Shown here piece by piece: positions 1 through 10,088 of a stretch of 64,000 nt of DNA. The stretch covers positions 2,242,001 through 2,306,000 of the forward strand of contig NZ_LR134338.1 in assembly GCF_900637055.1 (NCBI RefSeq), in the 5' to 3' direction. Positions within the stretch are counted from its first letter, which is position 1, and each line of letters starts with the position of its first letter. The notes beneath the pieces are model-generated. The model was given only the letters and a program-made list of their open reading frames with translations. It made no database searches and had not been told where the DNA came from. A program made the position numbers and the translations under genes. This stretch comes from Brevibacillus brevis. GTDB taxonomy: Bacteria; Bacillota; Bacilli; Brevibacillales; Brevibacillaceae.

Positions 1-433
1 CTCTCGTGAGGATCGCGCTGCACTGATTGCAGGATTGAAAGATGGCACCATTGACATGATTGCAACAGACCATGCCCCACACACCCAAGAGGAAAAAGCA
101 AACGGGATGAACCGCGCACCATTTGGAATCGTCGGACTGGAGACAGCATTTCCGCTTCTGTACACAAATCTCGTGCAAACTGGAGAGCTGACCTTGAAAA
201 AGCTGGTTGAGCTGTTGACCGTGAAGCCAGCAGAAGCATTCAAACTGCCGTACGGACGCCTGGAAGTAGGCGCACCAGCAGACCTGACGGTGATTGATCT
301 GGAAACAGAAAAAACAATTGACCCAAGCACATTCGCAAGTAAAGGAATCAACACACCATTTGCTGGTTGGGCATGCAAAGGCTGGCCAACCCTGACGCTG
401 GTAGATGGGAAGATCGTATATCAAAACGTGTAA
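1..433 (+). CDS. pyrC: Dihydroorotase, C-terminal part (cut by window start)
   Basis: Dihydroorotase closes N-carbamoyl-aspartate to dihydroorotate, the third step of UMP synthesis. The open frame (frame 2) enters from the window edge and stops at 431-433. What remains is about the last 143 residues of a metal-dependent amidohydrolase: the motif ATDHAPHT carries the conserved Asp and His of the active site, followed by the segment [13 protein letters not shown] and the C-terminal beta domain ADLTVIDLE. It is followed 57 bases later by carA, as in Bacillus pyr operons. The N-terminal HxH metal site lies outside the window, so catalytic integrity cannot be judged. Confidence 0.95.
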   Translation, partial: SREDRAALIAGLKDGTIDMIATDHAPHTQEEKANGMNRAPFGIVGLETAFPLLYTNLVQTGELTLKKLVELLTVKPAEAFKLPYGRLEVGAPADLTVIDLETEKTIDPSTFASKGINTPFAGWACKGWPTLTLVDGKIVYQNV

Positions 434-490
434 AAACGACTGACAGACAAGAGACACAAGTTTTTACGCGACAATGGAGGAGGAGCATAG

Positions 491-1588
491 ATGCGTGCAA
501 GATTGATCTTGGAAGACGGAACAGAATTTATCGGGACGGCATTTGGAGCGACAAAGGAGTCCTACGGGGAAGTGGTTTTCAATACAGGGCTGACTGGCTA
601 TCAGGAGGTTTTGTCCGACCCATCCTACTGCGGACAGATCGTCACCATGACATACCCGCTGATCGGAAATTACGGGATCAATCGAGACGACTTTGAAGCT
701 GTTCGTCCATACATTCACGGCTTCGTTGTTCGCGAGCATTGCGAGGCGCCAAGCAACTGGCGCAATACGAACACGCTCGATGAACTGCTGAAAATATACG
801 GTATCCCAGGCATTGCCGGCATCGACACTCGGATGCTGACGAGAAAAATTCGTTACCACGGCACGATGAAGGGCATGATTACAACCAGTGAAGCCCCGTT
901 GGCTGAATTGGTTGCTGCCTTAAACGGCACGACATTGATGACAGACCAAGTATCACGCGTGTCTACGAAAAGCGTCTTCAGCTGCCCAGGTACAGGCCAT
1001 CGGGTAGTGCTCGTAGACTTCGGTGCCAAGCACGGGATTTTGCGCGAGCTGACCAAGCGCAACTGCGACGTAGTCGTTGTGCCTTACAATGTGACAGCAG
1101 AAGAGATTCGCCGCATTCAGCCGGACGGGATCCTCTTGTCCAACGGCCCTGGAGACCCGAAAGACGTACCGCAAGCCGTAGAGATGATTCGCGAAATCTT
1201 GGGTGAATATCCGCTGTTCGGAATTTGCCTCGGTCACCAGCTGTTCGCACTGGCATCTGGCGCTGACACGACGAAAATGAAATTCGGACACCGTGGCGGC
1301 AACCATCCGGTAAAAGAGCTGCCAACCGGACGCACTTATATCACATCCCAGAACCACAGCTATGCAGTCAAAGAAGACTCGCTCGCTGGCACGGAACTGG
1401 AAGTTACACATATCGCACTCAACGACGGCACCATCGAAGGCGTACGACATGCAGCAAAGAATGCATTCTCAGTACAGTACCATCCAGAAGCAGCTCCAGG
1501 TCCGTATGATTCCGGCTACCTGTTCGACCAGTTTCTTGCGATGATGGAAACCGCTAAGGAGGAAAAAACTCATGCCAAAACAAGATAA
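491..1588 (+). CDS. carA: Carbamoyl-phosphate synthase, small (glutaminase) subunit
   Basis: 365 residues, the usual family length. CarA hydrolyses glutamine and passes ammonia to CarB for carbamoyl phosphate synthesis. The N-terminal CPSase_sm domain spans roughly 1-130. The class I glutamine amidotransferase domain (about 170-355) shows the nucleophile elbow GICLGHQ with Cys near residue 246 and the His-Glu pair in QYHPEA. The start is fixed by GGAGGAGGAG just upstream. Its last 17 bases overlap carB, which suggests translational coupling. It probably belongs to the pyrimidine-regulated carbamoyl phosphate synthase (Bacillus pyrAA type), judging from its neighbours. Confidence 0.98.
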   Translation: MRARLILEDGTEFIGTAFGATKESYGEVVFNTGLTGYQEVLSDPSYCGQIVTMTYPLIGNYGINRDDFEAVRPYIHGFVVREHCEAPSNWRNTNTLDELLKIYGIPGIAGIDTRMLTRKIRYHGTMKGMITTSEAPLAELVAALNGTTLMTDQVSRVSTKSVFSCPGTGHRVVLVDFGAKHGILRELTKRNCDVVVVPYNVTAEEIRRIQPDGILLSNGPGDPKDVPQAVEMIREILGEYPLFGICLGHQLFALASGADTTKMKFGHRGGNHPVKELPTGRTYITSQNHSYAVKEDSLAGTELEVTHIALNDGTIEGVRHAAKNAFSVQYHPEAAPGPYDSGYLFDQFLAMMETAKEEKTHAKTR

Positions 1589-4500
1589 TCTGAAAAAAAT
1601 CCTCGTAATCGGCTCTGGACCAATCGTCATCGGGCAGGCTGCAGAATTTGACTATGCAGGCACGCAAGCATGCGAAGCGTTAAAAGAAGAGGGCATGGAG
1701 GTAGTTCTGATCAACTCCAACCCGGCGACCATCATGACCGATACAAACATGGCAGACAAAGTATATATCGAGCCAATCACACCTGAATTCGTAGCGCGCG
1801 TCATTCGTCAAGAGAAGCCGGATGGACTTCTGCCTACGCTTGGAGGTCAAACAGGCTTGAACATGGCTGTTGCCCTCTCAGAAGCAGGCGTGCTCGAGCA
1901 AGAAAATGTAAAGCTGCTCGGAACCAAGCTGGAATCGATCAAGCAAGCAGAAGACCGCGACCTGTTCCGCTCCCTCATGAATGAACTGGGCGAGCCAGTA
2001 CCTGAATCAGTCATCGTGAGCACGGTAGAAGAAGCTGTCGATTTTGCAAATCAAATCGGTTATCCGATCATCGTTCGTCCTGCCTACACCTTGGGTGGTA
2101 CAGGCGGCGGAATTTGTGAAGATGAAGAAACCCTCCGCGAGATCGTTGCAAGCGGATTGAAATACTCTCCGATTACGCAATGCTTGATCGAGAAAAGCAT
2201 TGCCGGCATGAAAGAAATCGAGTACGAAGTGATGCGCGATGCCAACGACAACTGCATCGTAGTCTGCAACATGGAAAACATCGACCCAGTCGGCGTGCAT
2301 ACAGGTGACTCCATCGTAGTAGCGCCTAGCCAAACACTGGCTGACCGCGAATATCAAATGCTGCGCTCGTCCGCACTGAACATCATCCGGGCGCTCGGTA
2401 TCGAGGGTGGCTGCAACGTACAATACGCACTCGACCCGGACAGCTTCCAGTACTATGTGATCGAAGTGAACCCGCGTGTGAGCCGCTCTTCCGCACTGGC
2501 TTCCAAGGCAACAGGCTACCCAATCGCAAAAATGGCAGCCAAAATCGCAATCGGCTACACACTCGATGAACTGAAAAACCCGGTGACAGGCCAAACATAC
2601 GCATGCTTCGAGCCTACACTGGACTACATCGTCAGCAAAATTCCACGCTGGCCGTTCGACAAGTTCCAATCCGCCAACCGCAAGCTCGGTACGCAAATGA
2701 AAGCGACCGGAGAAGTCATGGCGATCGGTCGGACTTTTGAAGAATCGATCATGAAAGCCATCCGTTCCTTGGAAATCGGCAGCTATCACATCGAGATCAA
2801 GGGAGCAGGCGAAATCAGCGAGGAAGCACTGAAAGCACGACTGGTGCACGCGGATGACGAACGCCTCTTCCTGCTGGCAGAAGCACTGCGCCGTGGCTGG
2901 ACGATCGAACAACTGCACAGCCTGACCAAGATCGATCTGTTCTTCCTGCACAAGTTCCATAAAATGATTGCCTTTGAAGCGGAACTGGCAAAAGGCTTGA
3001 CGAGTGAAAAGCTGTACGAAGCTAAACGCATGGGCTTCACGGATCGCAAAATTGCTGAGCTGTGCGGTGAGACAGAAGAAGCGGTACACGCAATGCGCAG
3101 AGAAAAAGGCTTTGTACCTGTATATAAAATGGTAGATACTTGCGCGGCAGAATTCGAAGCGCAAACACCGTACTACTACTCCGCGTATGAAGTGGAAGAC
3201 GAGCGCATCGAGACTGGCAAAAAACGTGTGGTCGTGCTGGGCTCCGGACCAATCCGCATTGGTCAAGGAATCGAGTTTGACTATGCAACTGTCCACGCTG
3301 TCTGGGCACTGAGAGAAGCGGGCTATGAAGCGGTCATTATCAACAACAACCCGGAGACTGTTTCTACAGACTTCAACACTTCTGATCGCCTGTACTTCGA
3401 GCCGCTGTACATCGAAGACGTTATGAACATTCTCGATGTGGAAAAACCAGAGGGTGTCATCGTACAATTCGGCGGACAAACCGCGATCAACCTGGCTGAC
3501 AAGCTGGCTGCACGCGGAATCAAAATCTTGGGTACGAGTCTGGAAAACATCGACGCAGCGGAAAATCGCGAGAAATTCGAAGCGCTGCTGCGCGAGCTGG
3601 AAATCGCTCAACCACCAGGCAAAACGGTGACGTCAGTCGAGCAGGCAGTTGTAGCAGCAGAAGGTCTTGGCTTCCCTGTCCTGGTTCGCCCATCCTACGT
3701 ACTTGGCGGACGTGCGATGGAAATCGTCTACAACCAGTCCGAACTGTTGGAGTACATGGAGAAAGCGGTGAAGGTAAATCCTGATCACCCTGTACTGGTA
3801 GACCGTTACATGGTTGGGGTAGAAGCGGAAGTCGATGCGATCTGCGACGGCGAAAACGTTCTGATCCCAGGCATCATGGAGCATATCGAACGCGCAGGGG
3901 TGCACTCCGGTGACTCTATCGCCGTATATCCTCCACAATCCTTGTCCCAAGCGATCAAGGATGAACTGATCGACATGACGACGAAGCTGGCGCGTGCCCT
4001 GCAAATCAAAGGCTTGCTCAACATCCAGTTCGTCATCTATAAAGACCGCCCATACGTAATCGAGGTCAATCCGCGTTCGTCTCGTACGGTGCCATTCCTC
4101 TCCAAAGTAACGGGGATTCCAATGGCGAACATCGCAACGAAAGCGATCCTTGGTCACTCGATCATCGAACAAGGCTTTACACCGGGCTACCATCCAGAGG
4201 AGTCGATGGTTTCTGTCAAAGTACCAGTCTTCTCCTTCGCAAAGCTGCGCCGCGTCGATATTACGCTCGGCCCTGAAATGAAATCGACCGGAGAAGTCAT
4301 GGGTCGCGAGAGCACGCTGGCAAAAGCGTTGTACAAAGGCTTGGTCGCAGCAGGCATGAATATCCCGACACAAGGCACCTTGCTCGTAACCGTAGCAGAT
4401 AAAGACAAGGAAGAAGCGTTAGACATCGTGAAACGCTTCCGCCACCTCGGCTTCAAGCTGATGGCAACCGCAGGCACAGCCGATTATTTGGAGCAAGCGG

Positions 4501-4784
4501 GACTGCAAGTCACACGCGTAAGCAAATTGTCCGAAGGCACGCCAAACCTGTTGGATGTCATCCATACAGGCGAAGCGAACATCGTACTCAATACACTGAC
4601 AAAAGGCAAAACGCCACAACGCGACGGCTTCCGCATTCGTCGGGAAGCAGTAGAGAACGGCGCCGTATGCTTGACTTCACTGGATACAGCTTCCGCTCTC
4701 CTGCACGTACTGGAGACGATCACATTCTCTACAGAAGCAATGCCAGCCCAGCGTGCTGGTGCAAAAGTGGCAGTAACTGTATAA
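1572..4784 (+). CDS. carB: Carbamoyl-phosphate synthase, large (ammonia) subunit
   Basis: 1070 residues with the duplicated architecture of CarB. Two ATP-grasp halves are each opened by a related motif ([19 protein letters not shown] near residue 12 and [18 protein letters not shown] near residue 555), and a C-terminal MGS-like allosteric domain lies at about 940-1070. It makes carbamoyl phosphate from bicarbonate, ammonia and two ATP, working as a heterodimer with CarA. AAGGAGG sits 9 bases upstream of the ATG, inside the end of carA. In B. subtilis pyrK and pyrD follow this gene; here pyrF follows after 15 bases. Confidence 0.98.
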   Translation: MPKQDNLKKILVIGSGPIVIGQAAEFDYAGTQACEALKEEGMEVVLINSNPATIMTDTNMADKVYIEPITPEFVARVIRQEKPDGLLPTLGGQTGLNMAVALSEAGVLEQENVKLLGTKLESIKQAEDRDLFRSLMNELGEPVPESVIVSTVEEAVDFANQIGYPIIVRPAYTLGGTGGGICEDEETLREIVASGLKYSPITQCLIEKSIAGMKEIEYEVMRDANDNCIVVCNMENIDPVGVHTGDSIVVAPSQTLADREYQMLRSSALNIIRALGIEGGCNVQYALDPDSFQYYVIEVNPRVSRSSALASKATGYPIAKMAAKIAIGYTLDELKNPVTGQTYACFEPTLDYIVSKIPRWPFDKFQSANRKLGTQMKATGEVMAIGRTFEESIMKAIRSLEIGSYHIEIKGAGEISEEALKARLVHADDERLFLLAEALRRGWTIEQLHSLTKIDLFFLHKFHKMIAFEAELAKGLTSEKLYEAKRMGFTDRKIAELCGETEEAVHAMRREKGFVPVYKMVDTCAAEFEAQTPYYYSAYEVEDERIETGKKRVVVLGSGPIRIGQGIEFDYATVHAVWALREAGYEAVIINNNPETVSTDFNTSDRLYFEPLYIEDVMNILDVEKPEGVIVQFGGQTAINLADKLAARGIKILGTSLENIDAAENREKFEALLRELEIAQPPGKTVTSVEQAVVAAEGLGFPVLVRPSYVLGGRAMEIVYNQSELLEYMEKAVKVNPDHPVLVDRYMVGVEAEVDAICDGENVLIPGIMEHIERAGVHSGDSIAVYPPQSLSQAIKDELIDMTTKLARALQIKGLLNIQFVIYKDRPYVIEVNPRSSRTVPFLSKVTGIPMANIATKAILGHSIIEQGFTPGYHPEESMVSVKVPVFSFAKLRRVDITLGPEMKSTGEVMGRESTLAKALYKGLVAAGMNIPTQGTLLVTVADKDKEEALDIVKRFRHLGFKLMATAGTADYLEQAGLQVTRVSKLSEGTPNLLDVIHTGEANIVLNTLTKGKTPQRDGFRIRREAVENGAVCLTSLDTASALLHVLETITFSTEAMPAQRAGAKVAVTV

Positions 4785-4799
4785 AAAGGGGAGAGCAGC

Positions 4800-5537
4800 G
4801 TGCAACAACAACTAACCGATATTCGCGAACGCATGATTGTTGCGCTCGACTTTTCCTCACTGGATGAAGTCAAGAAGTGCATCGAGCCTCTACAGGGGCA
4901 TATCCGCTATGTAAAAGTGGGGATGGAGCTCGCTTACGCAGAAGGGCCAGCGATCGTTTCCTTCTTGAAGGAAAAAGGACTCAAAGTATTCCTCGACTTG
5001 AAGGTTCACGATATTCCCAATACCGCTAAAGGCGCGATGAGAAGCCTTGCGCGTCTGGGAGCAGACATGGTAAACGTTCATGCGGCAGGCGGCGTAGCCA
5101 TGATGGCGGCAGCGAGAGAAGGCTTGGAGCAAGGGACAGCGGCAGGTGCTGCTCGTCCCCTCCTGATCGGTGTGACGATGCTGACATCCACTGGTTTGCA
5201 AACGATGAATCAAGAATTGGCGATTCCAGGTGCGGTAGAAGATGTTGTGGTGCACTATGCGCTGATGACCAAGCAAGCTGGTTTGGATGGGGTCGTTGCT
5301 TCTCCACTAGAAGTACCGATGATCAAAAAAGCTGCTGGAGACGCATTTGTAACCGTAACGCCAGGCATTCGTCCACTGGGAGCGGATCAAGGCGATCAGA
5401 CGCGCATCACGACGCCAGAGCAGGCATTCCGCTTGGGCAGCGATTACCTTGTGATTGGTCGCGCTATTACGGTTGCAAAAGATCCAGTCGGGGTTTGGCA
5501 AAGTATCGTCGCAGCAGTGGAAAAAGACCGTTCGTAA
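4800..5537 (+). CDS. pyrF: Orotidine 5'-phosphate decarboxylase
   Basis: 245 residues. It decarboxylates OMP to UMP, the last step of the pathway. The signature DLKVHDIPNTAKGA (catalytic Asp-Lys-x-x-Asp) is intact, as is the phosphate-binding end VTPGIRPLGADQGDQTR. The start is GTG at 4800, preceded by AAGGGGAGAG at good spacing. It lies 15 bases after carB and 27 bases before pyrE, clearly in the same operon. Confidence 0.97.
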   Translation: MQQQLTDIRERMIVALDFSSLDEVKKCIEPLQGHIRYVKVGMELAYAEGPAIVSFLKEKGLKVFLDLKVHDIPNTAKGAMRSLARLGADMVNVHAAGGVAMMAAAREGLEQGTAAGAARPLLIGVTMLTSTGLQTMNQELAIPGAVEDVVVHYALMTKQAGLDGVVASPLEVPMIKKAAGDAFVTVTPGIRPLGADQGDQTRITTPEQAFRLGSDYLVIGRAITVAKDPVGVWQSIVAAVEKDRS

Positions 5538-5564
5538 AGTAGCCAGCTGGAGGGAATAAGTGAT

Positions 5565-6203
5565 ATGACGACAATGACAACCGCTAAGCAAATTGCAGCG
5601 AATCTTCTTGAAATCGGGGCAGTTCATCTGCGACCGGAGCAACCTTTTACATGGACGTCCGGGATCAAATCCCCGATCTACTGCGACAACCGGATCACGA
5701 TGTCCTATCCGCATGTGCGCCGTGCCATTGCGAAAGCATTTGCTGATTTGATCAAAGAGCAGTACCCAGATGCGCAAGTCGTGGCGGGAACAGCGACTGC
5801 TGGTATTCCACATGCTGCATGGGTTGCAGAGCTGCTTGATCTGCCTATGATATACGTACGGGACAAGGCAAAAGGCCACGGTCGCCAAAATCAGATTGAG
5901 GGCGCATTGGCAGCTGGTCAAAAGGTAGTCGTAATTGAAGACCTGATTTCCACAGGTGGCAGCTCCTTGAAAGCAGCCCAAGCAGTACAGGCTGAGGGTG
6001 GAGAGGTACTGGGGGTCGTAGCCATTTTCAGCTACCAATTCCCGGATGCCCAAGCCTTGTTTGAGGAAGCAGGCATTCCTTGCACCACCATCTCGAATTA
6101 CACAGCACTTTTGGAAGTAGCATCAGAGCAAGGAGTTATTACTAGCGAACAGGAAAAAGTATTGGGCGAATGGCGGAAATCTCCACGTACTTTTTTTGAA
6201 TAA
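5565..6203 (+). CDS. pyrE: Orotate phosphoribosyltransferase
   Basis: 212 residues. It joins orotate and PRPP to make OMP. The PRPP-binding loop VVVIEDLISTGGSSL (about residues 123-137) and the core GIKSPIYCDNR are present. The ATG has GGAGGG about 10 bases upstream; a second in-frame ATG three codons later is possible. This is the last gene of the pyr operon: an intrinsic terminator follows within 20 bases. The C-terminal end is slightly longer than the most compact family members, without obvious extra domains. Confidence 0.97.
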   Translation: MTTMTTAKQIAANLLEIGAVHLRPEQPFTWTSGIKSPIYCDNRITMSYPHVRRAIAKAFADLIKEQYPDAQVVAGTATAGIPHAAWVAELLDLPMIYVRDKAKGHGRQNQIEGALAAGQKVVVIEDLISTGGSSLKAAQAVQAEGGEVLGVVAIFSYQFPDAQALFEEAGIPCTTISNYTALLEVASEQGVITSEQEKVLGEWRKSPRTFFE

Positions 6204-6220
6204 GAAGAGATACATGATGA

Positions 6221-6258
6221 AGAGTAGGGCGGCGGTCAAACCGTCCTACTCTTTTTTG
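6221..6258 (+). terminator. Intrinsic terminator of the pyr operon
   Basis: A 12-base-pair stem (AGAGTAGGGCGG with CCGTCCTACTCT, one G-T pair) is followed by a T run. It directly follows pyrE. Confidence 0.9.
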
Positions 6259-6593
6259 TTTCGTGTGGATCATAATCAGGACCCCTTCGGATTGATAGAA
6301 CTGGAGTATATTGTCGGCTCACTAGGCCCGCTTGTTTTAATATTTTCAAGACGATTTGCTGCCGAAGCGTTTTTCATGCAAAAGAGCTAACTTTAGTTAG
6401 TGTTAGAAGGAAATTGGCTAATGATATCATTATTCATGATGGCTATTAAATCAGGCAGGATATCAGAAAAAGTTCGAAGGAGGAAGAGCGGTACACATAG
6501 GAAGGACAAGTCGGCGTATCCAGGCCTGAAAGGATGCAAGCAGGTAACCGGTCAAATGACAGAAAAGTACAACGATTGCATGCAAGGAGGATT
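6259..6593. other. Non-coding gap between pyr terminator and GNAT gene
   Basis: No convincing gene is seen. Short open frames here lack ribosome binding sites and resemble no family I know; one of them overlaps the pyr terminator. A 14-base inverted repeat (CTAACTTTAGTTAG, 6388-6401) could be an operator for the downstream cluster. No clear promoter was identified. Confidence 0.4.
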
Positions 6594-7070
6594 ATGGTAC
6601 ATACCAGACCTTTTGAATATGAGCAAGACGAAGCCTTTATTTGGGAATTGTACTGTTCTACCAGAACCGAAGAAATGGCTCTTTGGGGTTGGAGTGAGTC
6701 GGACAAGCTTGCTTTTTTACAGTCGCAGTTTATGATGCAGCAGAAATCTTACCAAATGCAGTTTCCCGCTCAAAATCATCAAATCATTCTCCGATCCGAG
6801 CAGCCTATCGGTCGTATGATTACAGATGCGAGAGGAGATGCACTGCATCTCGTAGATATTTCTTTGCTGCCTGCTTATCGGGGACAGGGTGTTGGTTCAG
6901 GTATGATTGGCGATCTGCAAAAAGAGGCACTAGCTTTGCAATTACCAATCCGTTTATGTGTTCTACAAGGGAATCCCGCCTTTCGACTATATGAACGACT
7001 CCATTTCAGCGTGACAGACTCAACGGGTCTGTATATCCAAATGGAATGGCAGCCACTTCTGCAAAAATGA
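6594..7070 (+). CDS. GNAT family N-acetyltransferase
   Basis: 158 residues from the ATG at 6594, chosen because AGGAGG ends four bases before it; the frame stays open upstream but without a binding site. The GNAT acetyl-CoA signature is visible as the beta-4 strand LVDISLLPAYRGQGVGSGMI (Arg/Gln-x-x-Gly-x-Gly/Ala type), followed by the beta-5/alpha-4 region LCVLQGNPAFRLYERLHF. The substrate is unknown. It lies 54 bases before three tail-collar genes on the same strand, so a shared transcript is likely. Modification of the tail-collar proteins or of another target is conjecture. Confidence 0.85.
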   Translation: MVHTRPFEYEQDEAFIWELYCSTRTEEMALWGWSESDKLAFLQSQFMMQQKSYQMQFPAQNHQIILRSEQPIGRMITDARGDALHLVDISLLPAYRGQGVGSGMIGDLQKEALALQLPIRLCVLQGNPAFRLYERLHFSVTDSTGLYIQMEWQPLLQK

Positions 7071-7124
7071 CCAATCTGTTCGTTCGACAAGGGAAATAAC
7101 CACTTTACATAAGGAGGAAGCAAC

Positions 7125-7640
7125 ATGGCAGAGCCATTTCTTGGAGAAATCAGGATGTTTGGAGGAGATTATGCACCACAAGGATGGGCATTATGCAATG
7201 GACAGATCTTATCTATTTCTGAATACGACACGCTGTTTAGTTTGATTGGAACCACATATGGCGGGGATGGACAAACGACTTTTGCGTTGCCTGATTTACG
7301 GGGACGTATCCCGCTCCATCAAGGCAAAAATCCGAGTACAGGAACTACCTACGTGATGGGTGAAAAAAATGGTGTGGAATCAGTCACCTTAACCGTCTCG
7401 CAATTGCCCGCGCATACGCATACGGTCCACGCATCATCGCAGCCAGGAACTCAGAACAGCCCTGCCAATGCGGTATGGGCAAAGAATGCGCAGCAATATT
7501 CAGCGAATGCACCTGATGGAGTGATGAACGCGTCCAGCTTGAGCGCTGTAGGTGGAAATCAACCACACAGTAACCTGATGCCGTATACGGTTATTAATTT
7601 CATCATCGCTCTGTATGGGATTTATCCTCAACAAAATTAA
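7125..7640 (+). CDS. Phage tail collar domain protein (Mdp-like), paralog 1
   Basis: 171 residues. The N-terminal tail collar domain (residues about 4-65) has the typical FLGEIRMFGGDYAPQGWALC opening and the FALPDLRGR motif. A variable, Ala/Asn/Ser-rich middle containing LPAHTHTVHA follows, then the conserved end (MPYTVINFIIALYGIYP). The family is called microcystin-dependent protein (Mdp) in some genomes and is often annotated as tail fibre, but no other phage structural genes are nearby. There is no signal peptide. It has an excellent RBS (AAGGAGG) and is first of three tandem paralogs. Its role is unknown. Confidence 0.88.
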   Translation: MAEPFLGEIRMFGGDYAPQGWALCNGQILSISEYDTLFSLIGTTYGGDGQTTFALPDLRGRIPLHQGKNPSTGTTYVMGEKNGVESVTLTVSQLPAHTHTVHASSQPGTQNSPANAVWAKNAQQYSANAPDGVMNASSLSAVGGNQPHSNLMPYTVINFIIALYGIYPQQN

Positions 7641-7667
7641 CATTCCAATCGAACAGGAGGGTTTTAG

Positions 7668-8177
7668 ATGGAACCATTTCTTGGAGAAATTCGATTTTTT
7701 CCATTTTCATTTGCGCCAGAGGGTTGGGCTTTGTGTAATGGTGCGGTGCTGTCTATCAACGGAAACCAGGCACTGTATTCCTTGCTAGGAGTTACTTATG
7801 GGGGGAACGGGACAACCACGTTTGCTCTACCCGATTTAAGAGGGCGTGTCCCTGTTCATAAAAACAATCAACAGGATCGTCCAATCGTACCGCTTGGTAT
7901 GTTAGCTGGCGAAGAAACGCATGTATTAACGACAAACGAGATACCCGCCCATACCCATACGGCAACCGGCTCAAATGCAGCTGCCAATGAAAAAGTATGC
8001 GCTGGGAACTACTGGGCACAAGCTTCCACTACAACCTATGGGACAACCCCTGATACGACGATGAGCGAGAGCGCGTTGCAAACGATAGGAAACAGTGCAC
8101 CTCATTATAATATGCAGCCGTATTTGGTCGGGAATTTTTGTATCGCGATTCAAGGGATTTACCCGTCAAGAGACTAG
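7668..8177 (+). CDS. Phage tail collar domain protein (Mdp-like), paralog 2
   Basis: 169 residues, same architecture as its two neighbours: collar domain with FLGEIRFFPFSFAPEGWALC at the start and FALPDLRGRVPVH near residue 55, a His-rich IPAHTHTATG segment in the middle, and the conserved C-terminal NMQPYLVGNFCIAIQGIYP. It starts 28 bases after paralog 1 with AGGAGGG. The middle regions differ strongly between the three copies while both ends are conserved, the pattern expected of a scaffold carrying variable tips. Confidence 0.88.
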   Translation: MEPFLGEIRFFPFSFAPEGWALCNGAVLSINGNQALYSLLGVTYGGNGTTTFALPDLRGRVPVHKNNQQDRPIVPLGMLAGEETHVLTTNEIPAHTHTATGSNAAANEKVCAGNYWAQASTTTYGTTPDTTMSESALQTIGNSAPHYNMQPYLVGNFCIAIQGIYPSRD

Positions 8178-8192
8178 AGGAGGTACTATCAT

Positions 8193-8717
8193 ATGGATCC
8201 GTATATTGGAGAAATTCGTATCTTCGGTGGCAATTTCGCACCGAGGGACTGGGCTTTTTGTGATGGACAATTGATCCCGATCTCTTCCAATCCTGTATTG
8301 TATTCAATATTGGGCACGAAGTATGGTGGAGATGGCAAAACGACATTCGCCCTTCCTAACTTAAGAGCTACAGCCCCGATGAACCAGGGGGAAGGACCTG
8401 GATTGACACCGCGTGTGGCAGGTGAGACAGGTGGTGCTGCCAACATCACGCTGCTGCAAAACGATATTCCGGCGCATACTCATGTTCCGAATGCGTGCGT
8501 AACTCCTACAGAGGATACACCAACAGGAGCGAAATGGTCTTCTACCGTTGGCCGAGGAGCTGTCATTCCTTACTCCAACACGAGTGATGGAACACAGCTT
8601 AGCCCAGAGGCAATCGGCATGACAGGCGGGACTCAACCACATAATAATATGCAACCCTATCTCGGACTCTCGTTTATCATTTGTGTGAGAGGCGGAAATT
8701 TTCCGTCGAGAGGATAG
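8193..8717 (+). CDS. Phage tail collar domain protein (Mdp-like), paralog 3
   Basis: 174 residues. The opening YIGEIRIFGGNFAPRDWAFC, the FALPNLRATAPMNQG motif and the ending NMQPYLGLSFIICVRGGNFP show it to be the third tandem paralog. It diverges most in the PDLRGR motif (PNLRAT) and at the C-terminus (GGNFP in place of GIYP). AGAGGAGG lies 9 bases upstream, and the gap to paralog 2 is only 15 bases. An intrinsic terminator follows, so the GNAT-collar-collar-collar unit ends here. Confidence 0.87.
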   Translation: MDPYIGEIRIFGGNFAPRDWAFCDGQLIPISSNPVLYSILGTKYGGDGKTTFALPNLRATAPMNQGEGPGLTPRVAGETGGAANITLLQNDIPAHTHVPNACVTPTEDTPTGAKWSSTVGRGAVIPYSNTSDGTQLSPEAIGMTGGTQPHNNMQPYLGLSFIICVRGGNFPSRG

Positions 8718-8730
8718 GAACCGTAGCTTG

Positions 8731-8767
8731 GACGCCCGATGCTTTGTAGCAGGAGGCGTCTTTTTTA
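8731..8767 (+). terminator. Terminator after the tail-collar cluster
   Basis: GACGCC pairs with GGCGTC around a loop of about 18 bases that can fold further (GCTTTGTAGC); a run of six T follows. Confidence 0.75.
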
Positions 8768-8902
8768 AAATGACAGTCACAGCCCTTTCTTCCATCTTTT
8801 CCTACTTTTCGTATTCTTCTTGCGAGACGTATGCATTATAATGGATATGTCCGTGATACTAAACGATCGCTTGAAGCAGAACGATCGCAGAGGATGAAGC
8901 AG

Positions 8903-10078
8903 ATGACGAAGATAGAAATACTGAAGAGCATGTTGACGAGCGATCAACGCAATGCGCCAGTATGGCTGTTATTAGGGTTAGAGCATGCTGAGCAGGGGGA
9001 TCGTACGGAGGCTTTACAGGCGTTTACGCAGGCGCTTGCCTATGGAAATGAAGCGATGAAGGAAAAAATTGTGATCGAGCTCAACAAGCTGCAAAAGGAA
9101 TCCCCATTTTCGCGGACGTTAAAAGGGATCAGCCAGAAGGATTCCTCTACATATACGACGATGTTTCCACCTAAGATACGCGTCATAGAAGGGGGAAAAG
9201 GGAAGACCACCGCGATATCGGTTCAACTCGTTGAGAAAACAGCGGGTTTTGGAATGGTCGGCGGGCTTGGACGAGTAAAAGAGGCAATCTTTCAAAGACT
9301 CCTACATCCTATTTCGCAACGGCTGCCTCAAAAGAAAAGTACCATTTTACTTTACGGACCATCGGGATGCGGAAAATCTTTGTTAGCAAAAGCAACCGCA
9401 GAAGAATGCCAAGCTCGTTTTTTCTCCATGAAGATCACAGGCGGTCGACGTATGCATACTTCGAACAGGCAGTTCAACATCCATGACTTACTGGCAACAG
9501 TCCCTGCCGATAAACAGCTTCTGTTCTTTTTAGATGAGCTAGACGCTTCCAGCCATGACGAAGAGCATCCGAACTCCAAACGTAGACAGGGGATCGATTC
9601 CAAATGGCTTCAGCAGATAGCGGAGGCAGGCGAGTGCGACGAACGATTCGTCCTGATGGGCGCAACCAACGTTCCATGGGAATTGGAGCCTTCCCTGCTC
9701 CGAGCGGCTGGTTTTGATCACTGGATTTTTGTCGGACCGCCAGATCGGCAAGCACGGGAGGATATTTTTCGCTTAAAACTGGAGGACCGTCCTTCTGAGA
9801 TGCTCGATTATGAACAATTAGCAGGATGGACAGAGTTTTATTCGGGGGCAGACATCGAGTATGTAGTGGAGCTTGCGACGGAGCAGGTATGGCATGATAT
9901 CGTAACAAAAGGGGTAGATCGCCCGATTCAGATGAGCGATCTACGGGAGGCTATTGCAGCTACCTATCCAACAACCATTGAGTGGTTGAGGACCTTGAAG
10001 GAACATTTGAAACAAGTGGATTACAACGGAATTTATGATGAAGTGTGGGACTACCTGTCTCTTCATAGTAGAATCTGA
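8903..10078 (+). CDS. AAA family ATPase with N-terminal TPR-like region
   Basis: 391 residues from the ATG at 8903 (GAGG nine bases upstream); in-frame ATGs at 8831 and 8894 are less well placed. Residues 1-60 form a TPR-like helical repeat (NAPVWLLLGLEHAEQGDRTE). A classic AAA domain follows: Walker A GPSGCGKS near residue 152, Walker B LLFFLDELD near 211, sensor 1 GATNVPWELEPSLLRAAGFD near 250, and a small C-terminal lid. The fold resembles Vps4/p97-type AAA proteins; the usual double arginine (RRFD) appears as RAAGFD, leaving one candidate arginine finger. It probably remodels a protein partner; the tail-collar proteins upstream are the obvious suspects but this is inference. Confidence 0.88.
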   Translation: MTKIEILKSMLTSDQRNAPVWLLLGLEHAEQGDRTEALQAFTQALAYGNEAMKEKIVIELNKLQKESPFSRTLKGISQKDSSTYTTMFPPKIRVIEGGKGKTTAISVQLVEKTAGFGMVGGLGRVKEAIFQRLLHPISQRLPQKKSTILLYGPSGCGKSLLAKATAEECQARFFSMKITGGRRMHTSNRQFNIHDLLATVPADKQLLFFLDELDASSHDEEHPNSKRRQGIDSKWLQQIAEAGECDERFVLMGATNVPWELEPSLLRAAGFDHWIFVGPPDRQAREDIFRLKLEDRPSEMLDYEQLAGWTEFYSGADIEYVVELATEQVWHDIVTKGVDRPIQMSDLREAIAATYPTTIEWLRTLKEHLKQVDYNGIYDEVWDYLSLHSRI

Positions 10079-10088
10079 AATCAACGAA

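Noticed and set aside
2007..3611. 534-codon open frame on the minus strand inside carB
   Set aside because: It mirrors the codon pattern of carB, has no ribosome binding site and its translation is Cys/Phe/His-rich with no family; a shadow of the real gene.
6196..6735. Short plus-strand frames (6196-6390, 6400-6735) after pyrE
   Set aside because: The first runs through the pyr terminator stem and neither has a binding site or recognisable sequence; the second overlaps the GNAT gene in another frame.
7125..8717. Tail-collar genes as a prophage remnant
   Set aside because: No other phage genes, no att-like repeats and normal base composition around them; a stand-alone cluster fits better.
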